From NCBI RefSeq assembly GCF_014650955.1, contig NZ_BMVY01000018.1, positions 101,884-165,883 on the forward strand: 64,000 bases of DNA, read 5' to 3'. The DNA comes from Streptomyces tauricus. GTDB lineage: Bacteria; Actinomycetota; Actinomycetes; Streptomycetales; Streptomycetaceae. Position 1 is the first letter of the stretch, and every line of letters starts with the position of its first letter. Below the pieces are notes generated by a model that worked only from the letters and a program-made list of their open reading frames with translations, was not told the origin of the DNA and ran no database searches. Position numbers and translations under genes: made by a program. This document shows, piece after piece, positions 25,761-35,384 of this stretch.

Positions 25761-26627
25761 TCATGGGGCGAGGAACTTGACCGCCACGGGGGCGAACCGG
25801 TCGTGGTACTGGAAGATGCCGCCGTGCCCGGAGTCGGGGTAGATGATCAGCTCACTGCCCTTGATGCGCAGGTGCAGGTCCTCCGACAGGACCGACGGCA
25901 CCATGCGGTCGTTGTCGCCATTGGCGATCAGGGTGGGCTGCGTGATCGTCGACAGGTCGTCGGGTGCGGAGCGCCCCCACTTCTTGATCGCCTTCAGCTG
26001 CGTCTGGAACGCCTTGGTCTTGATCTCCGCGTCGCGGTCGACGGTGCGCTCCTTGAGCCGGTTGACGAACGCGCGCCCGGCGGCCTTGCCGGTGGCATTG
26101 CGGTTGAAGAACAGGAACTCCTTGGGGTCCGAACGGGTCAAGGTGGCGCGCAGGATGTCCCAGTACGTGATTCTGGCAACCTTGTCCATGTCCTTGCCGC
26201 CCTTGGGCCCGGTGCCGGTGAGGACCAGCTTGCGGACGAGCTCGGGGTGCTTCACCACCAGAGCCTGGGCGACCATGCCGCCAAGGGAGAAGGAGAAGAC
26301 GTCGACCTTGTCGTACCCGAGCGCTCTGATGAAGGTGTAGGCGTCGTCGGCCATCGCCTCGACACTGTCCGGCACCTGACCGGTGGACGCCCCGGCACCG
26401 CGGTTGTCGAAGGCGATGACGTGACGGCCCTTCGCGATGGGATCGATGATGCGGGGGTCCCAGTTGTCCAGGGTCGCGGCGAGGTGGACGAAGAAGACGA
26501 CGGGGATGCCGCCCTTCGGTCCCAGCTCGCGGTAGGCATAGGTGACGCCACCGGCACTGACGGTGCGGGCCGGAGTCTTCGCGTAGGAGGTGATGACGGC
26601 TTCGTTCGGGGTGTCGGTGCTGCTCAT
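25761..26627 (-). CDS. alpha/beta hydrolase
   Basis: The 288-residue protein has VVFFVHLAATLDNWDPRIID (oxyanion region), VIAFDNRGAGASTGQVPDS and KVDVFSFSLGGMVAQALVV. The nucleophile elbow is F-S-F-S-L-G-G, with Ser about residue 121. Acid and His follow in PTLIANGDNDRMVPS and IYPDSGHGGIFQYHD. The sequence resembles haloperoxidase-like or ester hydrolases of the family; the substrate is not evident. It lies 66 nt downstream of the oxidoreductase on the same strand, so the two probably form an operon. It looks complete. Confidence 0.85.
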   Translation of the reverse strand: MSSTDTPNEAVITSYAKTPARTVSAGGVTYAYRELGPKGGIPVVFFVHLAATLDNWDPRIIDPIAKGRHVIAFDNRGAGASTGQVPDSVEAMADDAYTFIRALGYDKVDVFSFSLGGMVAQALVVKHPELVRKLVLTGTGPKGGKDMDKVARITYWDILRATLTRSDPKEFLFFNRNATGKAAGRAFVNRLKERTVDRDAEIKTKAFQTQLKAIKKWGRSAPDDLSTITQPTLIANGDNDRMVPSVLSEDLHLRIKGSELIIYPDSGHGGIFQYHDRFAPVAVKFLAP

Positions 26628-26693
26628 GACGGATTCTCCTTGCGTGTTCTGGGTCGCTGTGTGTTTCGTGTCGCCCGTCGCGGTTGGGGCAGG

Positions 26694-27689
26694 TCAGCCG
26701 CTGCCGATGACGGCCTTGCCGCGGATGCCGCCCTGGGACAGGGACTGCAGCGCCTGCGGGGTCTGGTCGAAGCCGACCACCTTTCCCACGACCGGACGCA
26801 CCACGCCCTGGTCGACAAGAGTGGTGATCTGGCGGAGCTGGTCGCCGCTGGCGCGCATGAGCAGGAACTCATACGTCACCCCGAGCTTCTTCGCCTGCAT
26901 GCGGATCTTGCGGCTCAGGGCGGCGACCGCCAGGCGCAGCAGCGGGTTCAGGCCGGCCTCGCGCGCGAAAGTGGGCTCCGGGGGACCGGCGATCCCGATG
27001 GCTTTGCCGCCGGGCTTGAGCACCCGCAGGGACTTCTCGAGAGTCTCCCCACCGAGGCTGTCCAGCACCAGGTCGTAGCCGGTCAGGAGCTGCTCGAAGT
27101 CCTGGGTGCGGTAATCGATCACCGTGTCCGCGCCGAGCGCGCGCACGAAGTCCGCGTTGGAAGCGCTGGCGGTCGTGGCGACGTGCGCGCCGAGGTGCGC
27201 GGCGAGCTGGATCGCGATCGAACCGACCCCGCCGGCGCCGGCATGAATGAGAACCTTCTGCCCGGGCCGCACCTTCCCGCGCTCCACCAGCGCCTGCCAC
27301 GCCGTGAGCGCCACCAGCGGCAGCGAGCCGGCCTCATTCATGCTGATCGAGGCGGGCTTCAGCGCCAGGTCGCCCTCCGCGACGGCGATGCGTTCGGCAA
27401 AGGTGCCGATGCGGTCCTGGTCGGGCCGACCGTAGACCTCGTCTCCGGGCTTGAAGTCGCGAACCGCCGTCCCGACGCCGATGACAGTGCCCGCGACATC
27501 GTTGCCGAGGACCAGCGGCAGCTCGTAGGGCAGGATCTGCTTGAACTCACCGATGCGGATCTTCTCATCCAGTGGGTTCAGCCCGGCGGCCTCCATCCGG
27601 ACCAGCACGTCGTGCTCCCCGACGGTGGGCTCGGGGACGTCCGCCTCCTGCAGCGGCTCCTTGTACTTGGTGACAACGAACGCTCTCAT
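26694..27689 (-). CDS. NADP-dependent quinone-type oxidoreductase (MDR)
   Basis: The 331-residue medium-chain dehydrogenase/reductase opens MRAFVVTKYKEPLQEADVPE and has PLVLGNDVAGTVIGVGTAVR, FKPGDEVYGRPDQDRIGTFA, QKVLIHAGAGGVGSIAIQLA and HLGAHVATTASASNADFVRA. The A-G-x-G-G-V-G loop binds NADPH. No structural or catalytic zinc cysteines are seen, as in quinone oxidoreductases. Such enzymes reduce quinones or activated double bonds. It is first in a pair with the alpha/beta hydrolase. A GGAGTG site precedes ATG 27689. It appears intact. Confidence 0.88.
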   Translation of the reverse strand: MRAFVVTKYKEPLQEADVPEPTVGEHDVLVRMEAAGLNPLDEKIRIGEFKQILPYELPLVLGNDVAGTVIGVGTAVRDFKPGDEVYGRPDQDRIGTFAERIAVAEGDLALKPASISMNEAGSLPLVALTAWQALVERGKVRPGQKVLIHAGAGGVGSIAIQLAAHLGAHVATTASASNADFVRALGADTVIDYRTQDFEQLLTGYDLVLDSLGGETLEKSLRVLKPGGKAIGIAGPPEPTFAREAGLNPLLRLAVAALSRKIRMQAKKLGVTYEFLLMRASGDQLRQITTLVDQGVVRPVVGKVVGFDQTPQALQSLSQGGIRGKAVIGSG

Positions 27690-27973
27690 GGGGCGCCACT
27701 CCTAAAATTTGTCTGATTTATCGGTGTCTGCGATCTGATCGACCAACCCGGTGCGGCATACGGGGTCTCACCCCGCTCCATCAATCCGAGCACACTCAAC
27801 TATGAGTGCACTCAGAAATAATGTCAAGGGAGGTCCCCATGGGAAGCGGTCACATGCCGATCGGGCGCCGCGAGAGGGCCGAATAGGACAGCGTCACCCG
27901 TTTCGGAGGGCCGTTGTGTGTGCTGGGGGCGGGGCCAGGGCCTCGTGTGGATCTGCTCGGTGCGCCCGGGTGG

Positions 27974-28240
27974 TCAGACCGCGGCCGAGTCGTCGACAGG
28001 CAGGACGGCGCCGTTGACGAACAAGGCGGCATCGGACGCCAGGAACGTGATCGCCGCGGCCTGTTCGTCCGCGCCGCCGAGGCAGCCGCTGTTCACGCCG
28101 ATCAGAACTCTGATCAGGGCTGGCCCGATGCCGGCGGGGGCGGAATTCACGCGGATGCCGGTAGGCGGGGCGGGTGCGATGGCATGGGTGCGGATGCCCT
28201 GCTTGCGGCACGTCACGGCGAGGTTCTGATTCCGATGGTG
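27974..28240 (-). pseudogene. short-chain dehydrogenase C-terminal fragment
   Basis: The minus strand reads AVTCRKQGIRTHAIAPAPPT, GIRVNSAPAGIGPALIRVLI and DEQAAAITFLASDAALFVNG, ending AVLPVDDSAAV. This is the last third of an SDR. The active-site YxxxK motif upstream is lost; LxVTCRKQ follows where the lysine helix should be. It could be the far part of the SDR whose start is at 24970, but orientation is opposite. Confidence 0.6.
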
Positions 28241-28431
28241 ACAGGATATGACGCCCAATACCTGCAGTAACGTGCGCTGCTCGGACCGCACGTCGACATC
28301 CGGGCGTGAGCGCGTTCCCAGGGCGGGAACCAGGGTCCGTTCGGGTGTCTGTATGGCTCAGCCAGGTCCGTTCTTCACGTGACTTTTCGCAATTACCGGA
28401 AGAGAGCCGCAGCCGATCATTTGACACATCT

Positions 28432-29478
28432 TCACGTGGTGGTGCTTTCCCCGAGAGCCGGTTTCTGCGATGCGGGGGCGTCCGGCCGGCGCGTCCTCCT
28501 TTGCAGGAGATGGATCAGGAGGAGTGCAGCGACGGCGAGCAGGACGAGTGGTGTCACGTCGGTCAGGAGGGTCAGCAGCAGCCCGGCCGAGTCGGCCTTG
28601 TCGCCGAGTTCCCTCACGCTCGCAGGCGTCACGCCGAACGTGAAGGAGGAAACCGGCATCAGAGATGTCGGTTCATCGCCGACGGTGGTGCTCGCCACGA
28701 CGGTTCTGCTCACCGTCTGGTCGATGGCGATGCCGGTCTGCTGGTCGATGTAGGCGACCAGCGTCGAGCGGCCCTGGTAGGCGATCGGCACCGGGTTCGG
28801 CAGAGCGGACAGCGCTGCGGGGGTGAGACGGGCCCGGGCCGTGGAGCCGAGTTCGGGCCGCAGTTTCGTGACAAGCCGCTTCGGCAGGGCGGGCGGGAGC
28901 GGTTTGAGTACCGCGGGGTCCTTGACCGGGGCCGACACGGTGATCGTGTAGACGTTCACCGCACGGCCTTCACGTTTCGCGGTTCCGGTGTAGCGGATCG
29001 GCACGATCGAGCGGGTCAGCGAGTCGTAGTACCTGTAGGAGTTGTCCTGCGCGGCATCCGGGGGGAAGGCGGAGCTCAGCGCTCCGCGCGACGGTTCCAC
29101 GGACTTCGAGGCCGGCGGTGACGTTCCCCGTCTGCTCTCTCTGTCGAGGGCGTACGTCTTGACGCTGGGTAGAGACTGCTTGCCGAGGTGGATCGTCGTG
29201 GCGTCCTTGAGCACGGCTGTGTCGCCGTGGGTGGAGGTGACCTGTAGTCGGCGGTCGACGGTGATGGGGATGCCCGACTTGAGTGCGTGGGCGGTGTCTC
29301 CGAACTGCAGGGCCTTGCTGTCCAGCATCATGGCCTCACCCGCGTAGTGCACCGTCGGGTCGGTGTCATCGGGCAGCTTCGTGGCGTTCGGGGCGAGGAC
29401 GAAGCGGACGACTGTCGCGACAGCGACCAGGACGACGGCCACGGTGATGAGCACGGTCGACGAACGATGAGCGGACAC
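28432..29478 (-). CDS. DUF3068 (PorA-like) membrane protein
   Basis: The 348-residue protein starts at GTG 29478, directly after a perfect AAAGGAGG. It has an N-terminal membrane helix (about residues 8-26, STVLITVAVVLVAVATVVRF), a large outer domain with DNSYRYYDSLTRSIVPIRYT and TLVAYIDQQTGIAIDQTVSR, and a C-terminal helix (about 305-325, LLTLLTDVTPLVLLAVAALL). This two-helix layout and the Y-x-D-x-x-T-G pattern are those of DUF3068, annotated as PorA-like. It follows oxiA on the same strand and is probably co-transcribed. A role at the envelope in rubber-product handling is only inference. Confidence 0.8.
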   Translation of the reverse strand: MSAHRSSTVLITVAVVLVAVATVVRFVLAPNATKLPDDTDPTVHYAGEAMMLDSKALQFGDTAHALKSGIPITVDRRLQVTSTHGDTAVLKDATTIHLGKQSLPSVKTYALDRESRRGTSPPASKSVEPSRGALSSAFPPDAAQDNSYRYYDSLTRSIVPIRYTGTAKREGRAVNVYTITVSAPVKDPAVLKPLPPALPKRLVTKLRPELGSTARARLTPAALSALPNPVPIAYQGRSTLVAYIDQQTGIAIDQTVSRTVVASTTVGDEPTSLMPVSSFTFGVTPASVRELGDKADSAGLLLTLLTDVTPLVLLAVAALLLIHLLQRRTRRPDAPASQKPALGESTTT

Positions 29479-29513
29479 GAATTCCTCCTTTCCTGTTCTG
29501 GGCACGGTTTCGG

Positions 29514-29990
29514 TCACATGTTCTCGGCGCCGGCTCTGATCGCTTCACGGATACGGGGGTAGGTGCCACAGCGGCAGATGTTGCGGATGCCGTCCAGGTC
29601 GGCCTCGGTGACCGAACGGCCTTCCTCCTTGACGCGGCGGACCAGGGCGACGGCGGCCATGATCTGGCCGGGCTGGCAGTAGCCGCACTGGGCCACGTCC
29701 TGGTCGAGCCATGCCTCCTGCATCGGGTGGAGGTCCGCTCCCACCGTGGCCGGTAGCCCTTCGATGGTGGTGACTTCGTCGGACGGCCGCAGATCGCCCA
29801 CGGGAATGGCGCACGGGTTGGCGGCCCTGCCGTTGAGGTGGCTCGTGCAGGCTTTGCAGACGTTGATGCCACAGCCGTACTTCGGTCCGGTGACGCCGAG
29901 GATGTCGCGAAGGACCCACAGCAGCCGCTCGTCGTCCGCGGCGTCGACGGTGACCTGCTCGCCGTTGAGGCGGAACGTGTGCTCAGGCAT
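29514..29990 (-). CDS. oxiA: [2Fe-2S] subunit of aldehyde oxidase, OxiA-like
   Basis: The 158-residue protein carries two [2Fe-2S] clusters. The plant-ferredoxin cluster uses Cys40, Cys45, Cys48 and Cys60 (KYGCGINVCKACTSHLNG). The helical cluster uses Cys102, Cys105, Cys139 and Cys141 (AQCGYCQPGQI; NICRCGTYPRI). It is the small electron-transfer subunit of xanthine-oxidase-family molybdenum hydroxylases of the isoquinoline 1-oxidoreductase type. In Streptomyces sp. K30, oxiA and oxiB lie beside lcp and oxidise the aldehyde ends of rubber oligomers; the same set is here. It starts 24 nt after oxiB ends, so the two form an operon. Confidence 0.9.
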   Translation of the reverse strand: MPEHTFRLNGEQVTVDAADDERLLWVLRDILGVTGPKYGCGINVCKACTSHLNGRAANPCAIPVGDLRPSDEVTTIEGLPATVGADLHPMQEAWLDQDVAQCGYCQPGQIMAAVALVRRVKEEGRSVTEADLDGIRNICRCGTYPRIREAIRAGAENM

Positions 29991-30014
29991 GGAAACTCTC
30001 GCTCTCGACGCACA

Positions 30015-32336
30015 TCAGCGGACATGGTTCAAGCCGTCGGTGGGTGACGCGGGGACGGGTGGGACGGTGGGTTTGGGTGTGAAGGAGAGGGTGCCGTGAT
30101 TGATGGGGAAGTCGGTGGGCATGGCTCCGGTGGCACGGCCGTACGCACAGGCGACCGCGGCCATCGACGCGGCCACGCCGAGTTCTCCGGCACCGCCGGG
30201 CTCACCGGTACCGGTCGGCATGATGACGACCTTCAGCTCGGGTGGTGTGTTCCATTGCCGGGTGTAGAAGTAGTTGTCCCAACTGGCCTCCAGGAAATGT
30301 CCGTCGCGCAGGTGCAGGCTGGAGGTCAGGGTCAGCGCGATGCCGTCCATGAGACAGCCCATCATCTGAGCTTCCAGACCACGCGGGTTGACCGCGAGGC
30401 CGACATCCACGGCGATGACCGCTCTGGTGACGCGAGGGCCGGCGACACCGTCGCGGATGGGGCGGTCGACCGTCTGCGGGCGGCAGTCGAGCTCCACCAG
30501 CACCGCGCTGGCGGCGTGGTACTCGGAGTGGAAGGCGATGCCCTGAGCCGTACCGGCCGGCATGCTCCGGCCCCAGTTCCCGACCTCGGCGACCTTGTCC
30601 AGCACCGCGCGGGAGCGGTCGTCCCGCAGGAAGTCGTGCCGGAATCGGTAGGGGTCCTTGCCCATCCTGGCGGCGATTTGATCGATGAGGAGTTCCCGGG
30701 TACAGGTGACGTCGGGGGAGTAGACGTTGCGCATGCTGCCGGTGTTGAAGCCCTTGTCGGTCTCGCTCAGGAGGCGGCTGTTGGAGCCGAAGTTGTACGG
30801 CATCGACTGGGAGAGCTGGAAGAAGAGCTCCGAGAATCCGATGTCGCCCACCGGAAGTCTCGCCGCCAGGGCTGTGAAGATCTCTCCCAGGCCGTGGCCG
30901 AGATCCGTGGAGACGCTGGTGTGCCGCTGGGTATAGCTGAGAACGGTGTTGCCGAGGTAGGCGATCAGCGCACGGGAGATCGCCATGGGATGGGTGCGGC
31001 CCTGGCGGGAGTCGTCAGCGCGATGCCACATGAGCCTGACCGGTTTGCCGATCTTCCGGGAGACCTCGACCGCCTCCAACGCGGCGTCGAAGAAGAGTTT
31101 GCGGCCGAAGGAACCGCCTCCCTCGGTGACATGGACGGTCACCGAACGCAGCGGCAGACCGAGCTTGGCGGCGATGGCCTCCCTCGCGACGATGGGTGCC
31201 TTCAGGCTCGACCAGATCTCGGCACGGTCGGGGCGGACGTCGGCTATCGCGCAGTTCGGCTCCAGTGCGCTGTTGCTGCGGAAGCGGAAGGTAAACCTGC
31301 CTTCCACGCACGGCGTCAGCGGCGGAAGTCCGAGGGGCAGTTCGGCCGCTCGCAGTTCCTCCAGCACCACATCGTCGGACTTGCCTTCCGCGCTCCCCGC
31401 CCTCCACGACACCTTCAAGGCGCGTACGGCGTCGATACACCGTCCGAAGGTGGCCGCGCGCACCGCCACCCCGGTCGACACCACGACGACGTCGGTGACA
31501 CCGGGCATGGAGCGGATCGAGGGCAGGTTGGACACCGATCCGACCTTGCCGTTGATCGTCGGCGGACGGCACACCATGGTTGGCATGGCGTCCGGGACGT
31601 CCAGGTCCAGCGTGAACTTCTTGCGTCCGGTGACTGCGGCGAGGGCGTCTACGCGGCCGTGCGGTTTTCCGATGACAGTGAACTGTTCGCGCCGCTTGAG
31701 GTCCACAGCCACTTGTTCGGTCCGTACGCTCGCGGCCCTTTCGGACAACGTCCCGATGTCGGCTCTCCGGTTGCCGGGGCCGGTGACGACTCCCGCCTTC
31801 AGAGCCAGTTCGCCGACCGGGGCTCCCCAGTCGGCGGCCGCCACCTGGAGCAGCCGACTGCGGGCGATGGCGGCGGCGATACGGATCGGGGTGTACGTCG
31901 AGAACGTCGTGTTCGATCCGCCGGTGAGCTGGTTGAACAGCAGTTCCGGCCGTGCGTCGGCCAGGGTGACGCGCACCCGTTCCAGGGGCACATCGAGTTC
32001 CTCGGCGATCAGCATGGCAGTCGACGTGGTGATGCCCTGTCCCACCTCGGCACGCGGCAACGCGAAGGACACGGTGCCGTCCTTGTTCACCTCGACCGTG
32101 ATCAGACCGGAGGTCGGCAGGGCCGCCGCGGTCATCACGTCGTTGAGATCGATCAGTTCGGTGATCTCCGGTGAGGGAATGTCCGCCCGCGCTCCGGGCG
32201 CGGAGACGAGTTCCGCCGCGGCCGTCAGCGTCGGAGCGGCCAGCACGTAACCGAGGAACCGGCGTCTGGCGAGGGGTGCCGGGCCGGCTCCCTGCCGTGC
32301 CGAGCGATCAGTACCTGTCACGGACGGCCTCCCCAC
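30015..32336 (-). CDS. oxiB: molybdopterin-binding subunit of aldehyde oxidase, OxiB-like
   Basis: The 773-residue protein has a Tat signal (LARRRFLGYVLAAPTLTAAA) and then the two-part molybdopterin domain of the xanthine dehydrogenase family. Visible motifs are EVGQGITTSTAMLIAEELDV, GGSNTTFST, VTEGGGSFGRKLFFDAALEA, VRLMWHRADDSRQGRTHPMA and GEPGGAGELGVAASMAAVAC; the last holds the conserved catalytic Glu. It lacks its own iron-sulfur domain, supplied by OxiA, which is typical of the isoquinoline-oxidoreductase beta type. The Tat signal means the complex works outside the membrane, in line with extracellular Lcp products. It follows lcp1 after 235 nt with no other gene. It seems complete. Confidence 0.9.
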   Translation of the reverse strand: MGRPSVTGTDRSARQGAGPAPLARRRFLGYVLAAPTLTAAAELVSAPGARADIPSPEITELIDLNDVMTAAALPTSGLITVEVNKDGTVSFALPRAEVGQGITTSTAMLIAEELDVPLERVRVTLADARPELLFNQLTGGSNTTFSTYTPIRIAAAIARSRLLQVAAADWGAPVGELALKAGVVTGPGNRRADIGTLSERAASVRTEQVAVDLKRREQFTVIGKPHGRVDALAAVTGRKKFTLDLDVPDAMPTMVCRPPTINGKVGSVSNLPSIRSMPGVTDVVVVSTGVAVRAATFGRCIDAVRALKVSWRAGSAEGKSDDVVLEELRAAELPLGLPPLTPCVEGRFTFRFRSNSALEPNCAIADVRPDRAEIWSSLKAPIVAREAIAAKLGLPLRSVTVHVTEGGGSFGRKLFFDAALEAVEVSRKIGKPVRLMWHRADDSRQGRTHPMAISRALIAYLGNTVLSYTQRHTSVSTDLGHGLGEIFTALAARLPVGDIGFSELFFQLSQSMPYNFGSNSRLLSETDKGFNTGSMRNVYSPDVTCTRELLIDQIAARMGKDPYRFRHDFLRDDRSRAVLDKVAEVGNWGRSMPAGTAQGIAFHSEYHAASAVLVELDCRPQTVDRPIRDGVAGPRVTRAVIAVDVGLAVNPRGLEAQMMGCLMDGIALTLTSSLHLRDGHFLEASWDNYFYTRQWNTPPELKVVIMPTGTGEPGGAGELGVAASMAAVACAYGRATGAMPTDFPINHGTLSFTPKPTVPPVPASPTDGLNHVR

Positions 32337-32571
32337 GTGTATCGCGGGTTCGGCGGATGGCTGTCCGTGGACGGCAGCCCGGCGTAGAACGCCCGGGTCG
32401 TCCCATCACTGTGCAGTGTCGTCATCGTTCCATCTCGGGTTCATGGTCGGGGAGTTCAGCTGACGGGCCCGGGTGGCACGGGCCGTCGTAGTGAGTACGG
32501 ACGGGGCGTGGGGCTGCCGCGGTGGTACGCCGCTGATGACGTGCCCCCGCGCCGGGCATGCCGGACGTCAC

Positions 32572-33795
32572 TCAGGAGGGGCGGTTGGTGTCGGGGATCT
32601 CAAGGTGGATGCCGCGTCCTTCGGCGAGGAAGAGCAGGACGAACTTGCGGATGGCCTCTTCCACGGCCCAGGCCGCCTGGGGGACCAGCGGCAGGGGGAT
32701 GAGTCCTTCGCGGAAGGCCACCAGCAGCGGCCAGGCGGCGGCGATCAGCGGCTGCCAGAAAGGTTCCCTGTCCAGTCCGATCAGGTCGCCGGTCCGGTCG
32801 CCGAGTGTGTACCTGCCGAAGGCGTTGATCAGGGGCCGGGTGAGACCGGCGTCGAGCTCGGCGACGATGTCGAGGAGGACGTCGGTCAGTTCCTTCCCCT
32901 CGGGGGTGGCGGCGAGCCGGGGATCGAGAACCTGTGCGGCCTGAGCGTTGGCCTCGTTCCAGGAGGCGGGTATGTACTCGTCCTGGACGCCGAGCATGTG
33001 CGCGGTGACCTGCCACACGTGCAGGAAGCCGTCGGACTCGGTGGAGCTGACCGGAACCCTCCAGTCGATCAGCTTGCGCATGACAAACGTGGAGAGACTG
33101 TGCCAGGTGACCATGATGTCGGCCTGGCTGATGGGGATCGTCTGCCCGCCGCTGGTCTGGGACCAGCCCGGGGACTGTGGCAGCAGGTGCCGTACGGCGG
33201 CGTGCACCAGCCGGGTCTTCACGGCGGTCACGATCATTCCACCCTGCGGCTGGTAGGCGTCCAGGTCCCCGACGTCGTACCCGAGCTGGGCGGTCTTGGC
33301 GATGCGGTCCTTCATGTCCGCACCGCCCTTGGAGTAGTAGACGGCGCGCGCCTCCCGGGGAATGGCGGTGCTCATCAGTCCGCTGCCCAGTCCGTACAGG
33401 GCGCCCGCGTAGATGCCCTTCTTCTTGGTGAACTGGGCCGCGGCGTCGAGCTTGCGCCGGTCCGTCCAGGACGGGAGCTGGCGGGCCCTCTCCATGAAGT
33501 CGCGCAGGTCCGCGGGGAGTCCGGCCGGCAGCGGCTGGTCGTTGCGGGTCCACTTGCGCAGCACCTCGTTGGCTTTGGCCGTGTCCCCGCGTTCGATCAC
33601 GGCGGCCAACACCGGGTCGGCCTCCTCGTCCCAGACCCATTCCGGGTCGAGTCCCGCGCCCTTGCCCGCCACCGAACCGCTCGGCGCCCACGTCCACAGG
33701 GACCGTGCGCCCGCAGGTGTCGCCGCCCCCAGTGCTCCGAGCGCTCCGAGTGCTCCGCCTGTGATCAACATTCTGCGCCTGCTGAGTTCGTCCAT
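32572..33795 (-). CDS. lcp: latex-clearing protein (rubber oxygenase), copy 1
   Basis: The 407-residue protein has a Tat signal (SRRRMLITGGALGALGALGA, cleavage near residue 30) and the Lcp/DUF2236 fold. Lcp is a secreted b-type haem dioxygenase that cleaves cis-1,4-polyisoprene to oligomers with aldehyde and ketone ends. Residues reported as important in LcpK30 are all present at the same numbers: Glu148 (IPREAR), Arg164, Lys167, Thr168 (DRIAKT), His198 and His203 (KTRLVHAAVRH), His232 (TWHSL), His259 and His266 (LHVWQVTAH). Length also equals that family. AAGGAGGAG precedes the ATG. It lies between lcp2 and oxiB. I am confident of family and likely activity. Confidence 0.93.
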   Translation of the reverse strand: MDELSRRRMLITGGALGALGALGAATPAGARSLWTWAPSGSVAGKGAGLDPEWVWDEEADPVLAAVIERGDTAKANEVLRKWTRNDQPLPAGLPADLRDFMERARQLPSWTDRRKLDAAAQFTKKKGIYAGALYGLGSGLMSTAIPREARAVYYSKGGADMKDRIAKTAQLGYDVGDLDAYQPQGGMIVTAVKTRLVHAAVRHLLPQSPGWSQTSGGQTIPISQADIMVTWHSLSTFVMRKLIDWRVPVSSTESDGFLHVWQVTAHMLGVQDEYIPASWNEANAQAAQVLDPRLAATPEGKELTDVLLDIVAELDAGLTRPLINAFGRYTLGDRTGDLIGLDREPFWQPLIAAAWPLLVAFREGLIPLPLVPQAAWAVEEAIRKFVLLFLAEGRGIHLEIPDTNRPS

Positions 33796-33863
33796 TGCTC
33801 TGAACTCCTCCTTGATTCCTGCTGATGCTCGCTACGGGGTGAGAGGGGTGTGCTGCGTCTTCC

Positions 33864-33916
33864 CGCGTGAGGGCCGGCCCCGGATGTCGGTACGGGCGGC
33901 GGCGGGCCCTCACGCG
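33864..33916 (-). other. inverted repeat between the two lcp genes
   Basis: CGCGTGAGGGCC at 33864-33875 is exactly complementary to 33905-33916, giving a 12-bp stem with a 29-nt GC-rich loop. It lies in the 309-nt gap between lcp2 and lcp1 on their transcript. There is no T-run, so it may be a leaky terminator or mRNA processing site that makes lcp1 expression differ from lcp2. The rest of the gap shows no gene. Confidence 0.5.
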
Positions 33917-34104
33917 TTCGGGTGTCGAGCGGGTCTTCACGCTGGTGCGCGAACCCCCTACGTCCTGTGTGGCGTCGGGATCTGCGGGACGGTGTCCTGC
34001 CCGCTTCCGCCGCACCGCTCGGACGCTTCTGTGTCCAGTCGCGTGCGTCTGCCGTCTGCCGCCTGCCGATCCGGAGTCGTTGCGCGCGCGGGTGCCGTCT
34101 CTCC

Positions 34105-35334
34105 TCAACCGGGGCGGTTGGTCTCGGGGATCTCGATGTGCGTTCCCTGGCCCTTGGTGAGGTAGAACAGGATGTACTTGCGGGCTGCCTCGTCGATCGT
34201 CCAGGCAAGCGGCGGCACCATCGGCAGCGGTATCAGCTTCTCGCGGAAGGCGACCAGCTTCGGCCAGGCGGTCTCTATCGCCCTCTCCCAGAACGGCTCA
34301 CGAGGGATGCCGTCCCAGTCGGCGACCTGGTCACCGACCAGGTACCGGGCGAGCGCGTTGACGAGCGGACGGTCGATGCCGCCGGGACTGGTCTGCTCGG
34401 CGAGCTGGCGCAGTAGGATGTCGGTGAGTTCGACACCTTCGCGCGTGGGGGCGAGGACCGGGTCGAGGACCTGGTCGGACTGCGAGTTGGCCGCGTCCCA
34501 GGTGGCGGGGATGTACTCGTCCCGGATGCCGAGCAGATGTGCGGTCACCTGCCACACATGCAGATAGGCCACCGATTCGGCCGACGTGATGGGTACTTTC
34601 CACCCAAGCATCTTCCGCATGGCATAGGTGGGCAGGCTGTGCCAGGTGACCAGCATGTCCTGCTGGCTGATCGGGATCCGCTGGCCACCGCTGGTCTGCT
34701 CCCAGCCCGGGGACCGCGGCAGCAGGTGGCGTACGGCGGCGTGGACCAGGCGGGTCTTGACGGCTTGTACGATGACGTCGCCGTCGGGCCGGTACGCGTT
34801 CAGGTCCCCGACGGCGAAGCCGAGCATGCTCGTCTTGGCGACACGGTCCTCCATGTCGGCGCCGCCCTTGGAGTAGTACACGGCGCGTGCCTCGCGGGGG
34901 ATGGCGGTGCTCAGCATGCCGCCTCCCACTCCGTTGAGCAGGTTGAGGTAGAGGCCCCTGGACTTGTTGAAGGCGGCCGCTAACTCAAGTTTGCCCCGGT
35001 CCGCCCAGGACGGGAGCTGGCGGGCCCTCTCCATGAAGTCGCGCAGGTCCGCGGGGAGTCCGGCCGGCAGCGGCTGGTCGTTGCGCTTCCAGGTGCGCAG
35101 CGTTTCGTTGGCCTTCGGTACGTCGCCGCGTTGGATCACGGCGGCGACCAATTGGTCGACCTCTTCGTCCCAGACCCATTCCGGGTCGAGTCCCGCTCCC
35201 TTGCCCGCCACCGAACCGCTCGGCGCCCACGTCCACAGGGACCGTGCGTGGGTCGGCGACGCCATGCTCAGCGCTCCGAACGCTCCCAGAGCCCCGCTCG
35301 CGAACAACATCCTGCGCCTGCTGAGTCCTTCCAT
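34105..35334 (-). CDS. lcp: latex-clearing protein (rubber oxygenase), copy 2
   Basis: This 409-residue paralogue of the next gene has the same Tat start (SRRRMLFASGALGAFGALSM) and the same LcpK30 residue set at identical positions: Glu148, Arg164, Lys167, Thr168, His198, His203, His232, His259 and His266. The two copies share long identical blocks (SLWTWAPSGSVAGKGAGLDP, MERARQLPSW, TAIPREARAVYYSKGGAD) but differ at residues 120-145 and throughout the last third, so the duplication is not recent. I chose the internal ATG at 35334 because AAGGAGGAGTTC lies before it; the same leader precedes the other copy. It is the first gene of the rubber operon and faces a TetR gene. Confidence 0.93.
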   Translation of the reverse strand: MEGLSRRRMLFASGALGAFGALSMASPTHARSLWTWAPSGSVAGKGAGLDPEWVWDEEVDQLVAAVIQRGDVPKANETLRTWKRNDQPLPAGLPADLRDFMERARQLPSWADRGKLELAAAFNKSRGLYLNLLNGVGGGMLSTAIPREARAVYYSKGGADMEDRVAKTSMLGFAVGDLNAYRPDGDVIVQAVKTRLVHAAVRHLLPRSPGWEQTSGGQRIPISQQDMLVTWHSLPTYAMRKMLGWKVPITSAESVAYLHVWQVTAHLLGIRDEYIPATWDAANSQSDQVLDPVLAPTREGVELTDILLRQLAEQTSPGGIDRPLVNALARYLVGDQVADWDGIPREPFWERAIETAWPKLVAFREKLIPLPMVPPLAWTIDEAARKYILFYLTKGQGTHIEIPETNRPG

Positions 35335-35384
35335 TGCTTCGAACTCCTCCTTGAGTTCTCCAACACCACTGCGTGGGTTGGTAC

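Noticed and set aside
25758..27716. A 652-codon open frame on the plus strand.
   Set aside because: It is the complement of the alpha/beta hydrolase and oxidoreductase genes, which have clear motifs; its protein is low-complexity Gly/Asp/Val/Arg.
30096..32174. A 692-codon open frame opposite oxiB.
   Set aside because: It is a typical high-GC shadow frame with no motif; oxiB on the other strand has strong family signatures.
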